Shown here: one piece after another, positions 1 to 4,936 of the stretch
Position numbering within the stretch: the stretch's first letter is position 1
How the letters are laid out: each line of letters opens with the position of its first letter
From: Methylotenera_A sp031373695
Lineage (GTDB): Bacteria; Pseudomonadota; Gammaproteobacteria; Burkholderiales; Methylophilaceae
Length of the DNA stretch: 5,947 nucleotides
Assembly (NCBI GenBank): GCA_031373695.1
Contig: JANMNC010000154.1
Coordinates: forward strand, 1-5,947
Reading direction: 5' to 3'
Position numbers and translations under genes: made by a program
Notes under the pieces: generated by a model
What the model saw: only the letters and a program-made list of their open reading frames with translations
Told to the model about the DNA's origin: nothing
Databases searched by the model: none

Positions 1-150
1 ATTTTAATAGCGTGGGCTTTTTTTGGTCGTCATATTATTAGCTTTAAGCAGCTGTGCTACGCGCCCATTTATGCCTTTATGAAAATACCACTTTACATTA
101 AGTTTTTTGTAAATCGGCAAGTAGAGTGGGTGCGTTCTAAACGTGACTAA
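1..150 (+). CDS. Probable GT2-family glycosyltransferase, C-terminal end only
   Basis: The window opens inside a reading frame that gives 49 residues and stops at TAA 148-150. The visible part has hydrophobic stretches (ILIAWAFFG, then FMKIPLYIKFF) and ends in FFVNRQVEWVRSKRD. A hydrophobic segment followed by a short basic tail of the form RQ-x-EWVR-x-(K/R)RD is, from memory, how many membrane-associated GT2 (cellulose-synthase-like) glycosyltransferases of exopolysaccharide loci end. If so, the protein would sit in the inner membrane and transfer a sugar from a nucleotide donor to a lipid-linked or growing glycan. The catalytic domain lies outside the window, so the call rests on the tail and on the company it keeps: two more glycosyltransferases and an exosortase downstream on the same strand. 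Another integral membrane protein of the same cluster is possible. Confidence 0.55.
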   Translation: MLIAWAFFGRHIISFKQLCYAPIYAFMKIPLYIKFFVNRQVEWVRSKRD

Positions 151-167
151 ACCAATTAAGCTTTGGC

Positions 168-195
168 ACGTTAACTGCTTAAAGTGAGTTAACGT
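168..195. promoter_or_regulatory. Perfect GTTAAC dyad: candidate operator or terminator hairpin
   Basis: ACGTTAACT (168-176) and AGTTAACGT (187-195) are exact reverse complements separated by 10 bases. Each arm contains the palindromic hexamer GTTAAC, and the two hexamers start 18 bp apart. A run of five T (197-201) follows directly. Read as RNA this is a 9-bp, mostly A-U stem with a U tract, which would be a weak intrinsic terminator for the upstream gene. Read as DNA it is a two-site operator just upstream of a TATAAT box. The sequence alone does not decide between the two. Confidence 0.45.
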
Positions 196-200
196 ATTTT

Positions 201-206
201 TATAAT
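201..206 (+). promoter_or_regulatory. Candidate promoter -10 box (TATAAT)
   Basis: A perfect TATAAT lies about 30 bases upstream of the TTG start of the next gene. Transcription would begin near position 213, leaving a leader of about 22 nt that still includes the Shine-Dalgarno sequence. No good -35 box is present at 16-18 bp spacing (CTTAAA or TTAAAG match only 3 of 6), so the promoter may be weak, activator-dependent or spurious in this AT-rich gap. The GTTAAC dyad covers the -35 region, which would fit regulated use. Confidence 0.35.
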
Positions 207-221
207 AAATAAGTATAAATT

Positions 222-225
222 AAGG
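222..225 (+). promoter_or_regulatory. Ribosome binding site that supports a TTG start
   Basis: AAGG (within TTAAGGTTAG) lies nine bases before the TTG at 235. No ATG or GTG occurs in this frame between the upstream in-frame stop (190-192) and 235. The protein from TTG begins MVISVILVSYN, exactly where GT2 domains usually begin, so this site decides the start. Confidence 0.6.
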
Positions 226-234
226 TTAGATCAT

Positions 235-1179
235 TTGGTTATTTCAGTCATATTAGTTAGCTACAACACTGCAAAAATGAGTGTTGAAGCTTTAAGTGCT
301 TTATTTTCATCCCAAGGCAACTTTGAGTTAGAAGTTTTCGTAGTGGATAATGCATCTAAAGACGACTCGGTGGCCATTATAAAAAAAGCTTTCCCACAAA
401 TAACCATGATTGAAAATAAAGTGAATGTGGGTTTTGGTCGCGCTAACAATCAAGTATTAGAACTGCTTACAGGAGACTATGTATTGTTACTCAATACAGA
501 CGCTTTTGTGCAAATAGATACACTGGCAAAAACTATTCAATATATGCACTTACAACCCAATTGTGGTGTGTTAGGCGCTCGTTTGCTTGGCAGAGATGGC
601 GAACAGCAACCTTCTTGTCGCTATTTCCCCACCCCATTTAATATATTTGCTCAGCGATTAGGGTTGGCTAGGTTACTGCCAAAGCTAAAACTGGTGGATG
701 ATGAAAAATGGAATCCAGCAGTTACGCAAAACTGTGATTGGGTGCCAGGTTGTTACTATTTAGTTCGCAAACAAGTGATTCATCAAGTTGGACTTTTTGA
801 TTCAAAATACTTTTTATATAGCGAAGAAGTCGACCACTGTTTTGCTGTTAAAAAAGCTGGCTGGCAGGTGACTTATTTTGCAGATGCTTCGGTAGTACAT
901 ATTGGTGGAGAAAGTGCTAAATTGGATGGAAAAATATCAAGCAGTGGAAAACAGCTGAGCATCTTGCAAGCAGAAAGCGAATTGCTTTATTTTAGAAAAA
1001 ATCATGGTCTATTAAGCTGTTTGTTAAATGTAATATTAGTTGTGTTGGCTGACATAATTCAATTTGCTAAAGATGTAGTAAAACTACGATTACAAAAAAA
1101 TACACCTTCTTTTACTGGCACTAAACTTACATTAATTAGCGCGATTAAAACCCGAATGGGTAGTATTCCTGCTAGATAA
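235..1179 (+). CDS. GT2 glycosyltransferase, rhamnosyltransferase (WbbL)-like
   Basis: This 314-residue protein is a complete inverting GT-A glycosyltransferase of family GT2, expected to transfer a sugar (often rhamnose or a similar deoxysugar in this subgroup) from a nucleotide donor to a lipid-linked glycan on the cytoplasmic face of the inner membrane. Visible motifs in order: VSYN (8-11) at the first strand, VVDNAS (36-41) for nucleotide binding, NVGFGRANN (64-72), the metal-binding LLLNTDA (84-90), PGCYYLVRK (171-179), the acceptor-side FLYSEEVDHC (193-202) with acidic E197/E198/D200, and HIGGES (222-227). A hydrophobic segment near 259-275 may attach the C-terminus to the membrane. The start is TTG with AAGG upstream. 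It ends in tandem stops TAA TGA. Donor and acceptor cannot be deduced. Length and motifs are normal for the family. Confidence 0.9.
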   Translation: MVISVILVSYNTAKMSVEALSALFSSQGNFELEVFVVDNASKDDSVAIIKKAFPQITMIENKVNVGFGRANNQVLELLTGDYVLLLNTDAFVQIDTLAKTIQYMHLQPNCGVLGARLLGRDGEQQPSCRYFPTPFNIFAQRLGLARLLPKLKLVDDEKWNPAVTQNCDWVPGCYYLVRKQVIHQVGLFDSKYFLYSEEVDHCFAVKKAGWQVTYFADASVVHIGGESAKLDGKISSSGKQLSILQAESELLYFRKNHGLLSCLLNVILVVLADIIQFAKDVVKLRLQKNTPSFTGTKLTLISAIKTRMGSIPAR

Positions 1180-1197
1180 TGACGATACAATTAAGCG

Positions 1198-1341
1198 ATG
1201 TTTAACCATATTAATAAAAATTTGAAAAGCTCTCACATCAATTGGGTTGCTAATGAGCACCTGACTGAAAGCATTAAAGCCCGTTTACTTGTAGCCAACA
1301 TGCCTAAAACCATAAAAATTAAAAAACGATCAACATTATGA
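1198..1341 (+). CDS. Possible small ORF (47 aa) coupled to the next gene by ATGA
   Basis: An ATG at 1198 opens 47 codons that fill almost the whole gap between the two glycosyltransferase genes. The TGA stop (1339-1341) overlaps the ATG of the next gene (1338-1340) as ATGA, the classic arrangement for translational coupling. The peptide is basic and hydrophilic at its end (PKTIKIKKRSTL), has no signal peptide or membrane segment, and matches no family I recognise. Against it: the upstream sequence (TTAAGCG) is a poor and too-close ribosome site, and a 47-codon open frame can arise by chance. In its favour, the downstream gene has no Shine-Dalgarno sequence of its own, so ribosomes arriving from this frame would help start it. 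It could be a leader peptide, a real small protein, the decayed end of a lost gene, or nothing. Confidence 0.25.
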   Translation: MFNHINKNLKSSHINWVANEHLTESIKARLLVANMPKTIKIKKRSTL

Positions 1342-2117
1342 CTCAATCTTTAAAAAAACGAGTTCGCTTGTTTGGCGCAGATATTGATCCGCTTACCATG
1401 TCGGATACTTTAGTGGTGATAGATACATGGCTGCAACAACCTCAAAGGCTATGCCGCTTTGTGGTAACGCCCAATGTAGATCATATCGTAAAATTTCAAA
1501 CAGATATTGGTCTACAAAATGCCTACAAGCAAGCAGCGCTAATAGTAACAGATGGTAAACCTGTATTTTGGGCAGCTAATCTGCTGGGTGTGAATATACC
1601 TGGAACTGTGCCGGGTAGTGATTTAGTGCCTGCTATTTTTGAGCATGCTCAAGCTAATAATAAAATATTGAAAGTATTTTTATTAGGAGCGATGCCAGGC
1701 GTTGCGGAACGTGCAAAGGCAGTTATTCACGCAACCTGGCCAGTAGTTAAAGTGGTTGGCACATTAAGCCCTGATTTCGGTTTTGATAAAAAATCTGCAA
1801 TATCAAAAGCAATATGTAGAACAGTAAACGAAAGTGGGGCAGACTTGCTGGTGTTAGGTCTAGGTGCGCCAAAACAGGAGTTATGGATTACCCAATATGC
1901 AGCAGAAATTTCTGTAAAAGTAGCATTGTGTGTGGGTGCTACTATCGATTTTATAGCAGGTGAAAAATCACGAGCACCTGTTTGGATGCAAAAAGTTGGT
2001 TTGGAATGGTTGCATCGCATGTTATCTGAGCCTAGAAGGCTGGCCAAGCGATACATTATTGATGCTATTGTTTTTCCAAAATTGGTATTTAAAGAATGGA
2101 TGTTGCGCAGACAATAG
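1338..2117 (+). CDS. WecB/TagA/CpsF-family glycosyltransferase (GT26)
   Basis: The 259-residue protein is a full-length GT26 enzyme. Characterised relatives transfer N-acetylmannosamine(-uronate), glucose or related sugars from UDP donors to a polyprenyl-diphosphate-linked acceptor at the cytoplasmic membrane, usually as an early step in repeat-unit assembly. Family motifs in order: VTPNVDH (43-49), the TDGKPVFW segment (71-78) with D72 in the place of the proposed catalytic aspartate of TagA, PGSDL (92-96), FLLGA (114-118), LGLGAPKQELW (173-183), CVGATIDF (198-205), AP-x-W (213-216), and the basic GLEWLHRMLSEPRRLAKRY (221-239), which in TagA-type enzymes helps membrane association. The start at 1338 is the first ATG after the in-frame stop, and the family's usual N-terminus (RVRLFGADID) follows at once. 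No Shine-Dalgarno sequence is visible. The next gene begins one base after the stop. The sugar cannot be assigned. Confidence 0.93.
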   Translation: MTQSLKKRVRLFGADIDPLTMSDTLVVIDTWLQQPQRLCRFVVTPNVDHIVKFQTDIGLQNAYKQAALIVTDGKPVFWAANLLGVNIPGTVPGSDLVPAIFEHAQANNKILKVFLLGAMPGVAERAKAVIHATWPVVKVVGTLSPDFGFDKKSAISKAICRTVNESGADLLVLGLGAPKQELWITQYAAEISVKVALCVGATIDFIAGEKSRAPVWMQKVGLEWLHRMLSEPRRLAKRYIIDAIVFPKLVFKEWMLRRQ

Positions 2118-2118
2118 A

Positions 2119-3216
2119 ATGTGGAAAGCAAAATCTAGATTGATAAAAGTTAGTAAACTGCATCATATATTTTCTTTGAGCCTGATGGGTATTACTCAAT
2201 TTTTTGCTATTATTTTTACCATATATTCTGCCAGTGTTGTTGCAGGCGAAGCCCCTGCAATAGCCAACACAATTACACCTAATCAAGTGGCTGTGGTTGT
2301 AAATAAACAAGATAGCAACAGCGTGACGATAGGTGATTATTATCTTAAGGCACGTAATATTCCTAAAAAAAACTTAATTACTGTTGATGTCGTGCCAGGG
2401 GTAGCTACATTAACAGAAACCCAGTTTCATGCTTTACGTGAAAAAATATTCTCTAATATTGATGCAGACATTGAAATCATTGTACTAGCATGGACAAGGC
2501 CGTTTGCAGTTAACTGCAATTCTATTACTGCTGCAGTTACCTTAGGTTATCAGCCAAAGCAATGTGAGAACGGTTGCGCGACAGGCTTAGTTAATCCTTA
2601 TTACAATAGCCGGTCACGCCATCCCCAAAAAGATTTTGATATGCGCTTATCAATTTTATTACCAACGGATTCAATTGAAACTGCAAAAAATATTATTGAT
2701 AAAGGTGTATTAAGTGCCTTTAAGTTAAACGAAGCGACTGGCTATTTTTTAAAAACGAAAGATGTTGCAAGAAGCAAACCAAGAGAAATTTTTTTCCCTA
2801 GAGATTTAACTAAAATAGAGTCAAAAAAGTTACAAATACGTACTATTAATGCAGATAGTATTAGAGATAAAAAAGACATCATGTTTTACTTTACGGGCGC
2901 AGTGACGGTACCCTACCTAGAGACTCTTAACTTTCTGCCTGGGGCAATAGCCGATCACTTAACTTCATCTGGCGGGGTGCTATATAACGATACGCAAATG
3001 TCTAGCTTAAAGTGGTTAGAAGCTGGTGCCACAGGAACCTATGGAGCGGTATCTGAGCCTTGCAATTATTGGCAAAAATTTCCAAATCCAGCGGTATTAG
3101 TAACGCACTATTTAGCAGGAGAAACGCTAATTGAGTCTTATTGGAAAAGTGTATATTGGCCTACGCAAGGCCTATTTATTGGTGAGCCTTTAGCCGCACC
3201 TTATAAAAACAATTAA
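2119..3216 (+). CDS. Exported TIGR03790-type protein of unknown function, exosortase-associated
   Basis: From ATG 2119, one base after the preceding stop, this encodes 365 residues. The N-terminus has a basic region (KSRLIKVSKLHH, 4-15), a long hydrophobic core (17-41) and small residues around VVAGEA (41-46), so it should be exported by Sec, with cleavage near residues 42-46. The mature part begins ITPNQVAVVVN (52-62) and continues SVTIGDYYLKARNIP (68-82), IEIIVLAWTRPFAVNC (119-133), LPGAIADHLTSSGG (273-286), ATGTYGAVSEPCNYW (304-318) and GLFIGEPLAAPY (351-362), the pattern I associate with TIGR03790. That family is scattered over many phyla but known only from exosortase-bearing genomes, and its function is unknown. 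Four cysteines (133, 149, 153, 315) could form disulfides in the periplasm. The open frame runs back to 1960 inside the preceding gene, but only the 2119 start puts the signal peptide at the N-terminus. There is no C-terminal sorting tail, so it is not itself an exosortase substrate. Confidence 0.8.
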   Translation: MWKAKSRLIKVSKLHHIFSLSLMGITQFFAIIFTIYSASVVAGEAPAIANTITPNQVAVVVNKQDSNSVTIGDYYLKARNIPKKNLITVDVVPGVATLTETQFHALREKIFSNIDADIEIIVLAWTRPFAVNCNSITAAVTLGYQPKQCENGCATGLVNPYYNSRSRHPQKDFDMRLSILLPTDSIETAKNIIDKGVLSAFKLNEATGYFLKTKDVARSKPREIFFPRDLTKIESKKLQIRTINADSIRDKKDIMFYFTGAVTVPYLETLNFLPGAIADHLTSSGGVLYNDTQMSSLKWLEAGATGTYGAVSEPCNYWQKFPNPAVLVTHYLAGETLIESYWKSVYWPTQGLFIGEPLAAPYKNN

Positions 3217-3332
3217 AATAATATTTTAAGTAAATATTAAAAGTGCCTATTTTTACAATGGCCGAATAGCCCAAACGGGTTGTTGCCACACTAATTTCAT
3301 TTTTTGCTGATAAACTATCCAATAATATATAC
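3217..3332. other. AT-rich intergenic gap before the exosortase gene
   Basis: This 116-base gap holds an AT-only perfect dyad, TAATATTT (3219-3226) and AAATATTA (3232-3239) around a 5-nt centre. No U tract follows it, so it is not a convincing terminator. A weak promoter can be drawn (TTGCTG 3304-3309, 16 bp, TATATA 3326-3331), but it would start transcription after the first ATG at 3333 and so would favour the second ATG at 3351. I see no gene, tRNA or long repeat here. It is the longest gap in the window that holds no candidate ORF, so the exosortase and TPR genes may have their own transcription start. Confidence 0.35.
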
Positions 3333-4913
3333 ATGAAGCATGTTAATTCAATGAATAATAAAACTTTATTGCCAGCTAATTTTAAATTAAGCACTAACCA
3401 GAAGTGGTTTTTATTTGGTTTGGTGATTGCTTTTATAGCCCATTTTGGCGGTCTGAGTGATTTGGTTTCACGCTGGAATACTCAGGAAGAATATGGTCAC
3501 GGCTATTTTATTCCTGTTATTAGTCTTTGGTTTTTATGGAGCCGAAAAGATGCATTATTAGCCAGCATTGGTGAGGCGTCTTGGGTAGGGCCAGCGTTAA
3601 TTGCAATTGGTGGGGTTGGGCTGCTATTAGGGGAGCTAACAGCCATATTCATATTAATTCAAATTAGTTTCTTGCTGACAATAATCGGTTTGGTTTTAGC
3701 TTACGGTGGCAGGTCACTGCTGAAAGTATCATTGCTTCCAATCGCTTTTCTAATATTTGCTATTCCACTGCCGTATTTTGTTGGGGCCCAACTATCTTGG
3801 CGCTTACAGTTGATTTCATCAGAGTTAGGTGTGGCTTTTTTACGATTATTGGGTAACTCAGTTTATTTAGAAGGTAACGTTATTGATTTAGGCGTTTACA
3901 GGCTGCAGGTTGTAGAAGCTTGTAGTGGCTTACGTTATTTATACCCGTTATTAAGTATCGGCTTTTTAATGGCCTACATGTACAAAGGCTCGCTCTGGCA
4001 ACGCGTGCTAATTTTCTTATCAACAATTCCTGTAACTGTAGTAATGAACAGTCTGCGTATTGCAATGGTGGGTGTGCTTGTTAATCGTTGGGGTAATGGA
4101 ATGGCTGATGGCTTTTTACATTACTTTGAAGGCTGGATTATATTTATGGTCTGCCTATTGATTTTGATACTTGAAGTGATGATTTTTGAGCGATTTAGTC
4201 AAAGGCGAAGCTTCTGGCAAGCAGTAGACTTGCCAGTCATACAGCCTGTCAAATCTTCTGCAGTGTTTAATCAATCAATTAAACCTTTGTATCTGAGTAT
4301 ATTTTTAATTGCTACAGCATTAGTTGCAGTAAATTTATTAAGTGATCGAGAAGAAATTAGACCTCAACGTCAAAGTTTGGCAGGATTTCCTGCCAAGATA
4401 GATGGCTGGAGCGCTAAAGAAGCGAGCATGGATAAAGAAATTGAAGAGTTTCTTGGTGTCGATGACTACTTGCTTGCCGATTACAGCTACCCTGGCAAAG
4501 GGGCGGTAAATTTTTACGTGGCTTATTATGCATCGCAGCGCAAAGGTGTTTCACCACACTCGCCACAAGTTTGTATGCCAGGTGGTGGCTGGATAATCTC
4601 ATCTCTAGACAGAATTACCATTGAAGTTGCAGGTAAAAAAGATTTTCACGTTAACCGTACGGTGATTAATAAAGACAATCATAAACAAGTGGTTTATTAT
4701 TGGTTTGAACAACGAGGCAGGCACATTGCAAATGAGTACTATATGAAATGGTATTTATTGCTCGATTCTATAAAAATTAATCGAACTGATGGCGCTTTGG
4801 TACGAGTGACTACTTATTTAAGACCCACAGAATCACTAGATCAGGCTGATGCACGCATACAAGAATTTTTAGAAAAAAGCGTGCCTTTACTTGATACATA
4901 CGTACCAAAATAA
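3333..4913 (+). CDS. xrtD: Exosortase fused to EpsI domain, XrtD-like
   Basis: This 526-residue protein joins two domains. Residues about 25-290 form the multi-spanning exosortase core, the inner-membrane transpeptidase-like enzyme that cleaves the C-terminal sorting tail of exported proteins. The expected catalytic residues are present: Cys197 in VVEACSGLRY, Arg242 in MNSLRIA, and His263 in FLHYFEGW. Hydrophobic segments fall near 25-40, 56-70, 84-102, 104-124, 132-152, 203-216, 224-249 (one or two spans) and 265-285. A further span at about 319-335 leads into a periplasmic EpsI (DUF3485) domain with FPAKIDGWS (352-360), NFYVAYYASQRKG (393-405) and SPHSPQVCMPGGGW (407-420). The NSLRIA, LHYFEGW and HSPQVCMPGGGW motifs fit the fused XrtD (VPLPA-CTERM) class and not XrtA, whose core carries NGLRAYGIV and DHLIYGW; this subtype is from memory of the families. 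The start is uncertain: ATG 3333 or ATG 3351, neither with a Shine-Dalgarno sequence. A TPR lipoprotein gene follows 23 nt downstream. Confidence 0.9.
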   Translation: MKHVNSMNNKTLLPANFKLSTNQKWFLFGLVIAFIAHFGGLSDLVSRWNTQEEYGHGYFIPVISLWFLWSRKDALLASIGEASWVGPALIAIGGVGLLLGELTAIFILIQISFLLTIIGLVLAYGGRSLLKVSLLPIAFLIFAIPLPYFVGAQLSWRLQLISSELGVAFLRLLGNSVYLEGNVIDLGVYRLQVVEACSGLRYLYPLLSIGFLMAYMYKGSLWQRVLIFLSTIPVTVVMNSLRIAMVGVLVNRWGNGMADGFLHYFEGWIIFMVCLLILILEVMIFERFSQRRSFWQAVDLPVIQPVKSSAVFNQSIKPLYLSIFLIATALVAVNLLSDREEIRPQRQSLAGFPAKIDGWSAKEASMDKEIEEFLGVDDYLLADYSYPGKGAVNFYVAYYASQRKGVSPHSPQVCMPGGGWIISSLDRITIEVAGKKDFHVNRTVINKDNHKQVVYYWFEQRGRHIANEYYMKWYLLLDSIKINRTDGALVRVTTYLRPTESLDQADARIQEFLEKSVPLLDTYVPK

Positions 4914-4924
4914 TTAGACTATTT

Positions 4925-4930
4925 AAGAAG
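4925..4930 (+). promoter_or_regulatory. Ribosome binding site of the TPR lipoprotein gene
   Basis: AAGAAG ends six bases before ATG 4937. It is the clearest Shine-Dalgarno-like site with an ATG in the window. It favours 4937 over the out-of-frame ATG at 4932, and the frame from 4937 opens directly with a lipoprotein signal. Confidence 0.6.
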
Positions 4931-4936
4931 AATGCT

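Noticed and set aside
1960..2118. N-terminal extension of the TIGR03790 frame back into the wecB-type gene
   Set aside because: The extra 53 codons lie entirely inside the well-conserved C-terminal part of the preceding gene in another frame, and they would place the signal peptide in the middle of the protein.
1727..2131. Antisense ORF of 134 codons
   Set aside because: It mirrors the strongly conserved GT26 coding sequence and shows no recognisable motif, so it is a shadow frame.
3180..3216. C-terminal sorting tail (PEP-CTERM or VPLPA-CTERM) on the TIGR03790 protein
   Set aside because: The protein ends GEPLAAPYKNN with no following membrane span or arginine cluster, so it is not a substrate of the exosortase.
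3219..3239. AT-only inverted repeat as a terminator
   Set aside because: Eight A-T pairs with no U tract after the stem would be too unstable for intrinsic termination. It is kept only as a note on the gap.
3176..3394. Antisense ORF of 72 codons across the gap before the exosortase gene
   Set aside because: No recognisable motif, it overlaps two real genes on the other strand, and it lies in AT-rich sequence where such frames arise easily.
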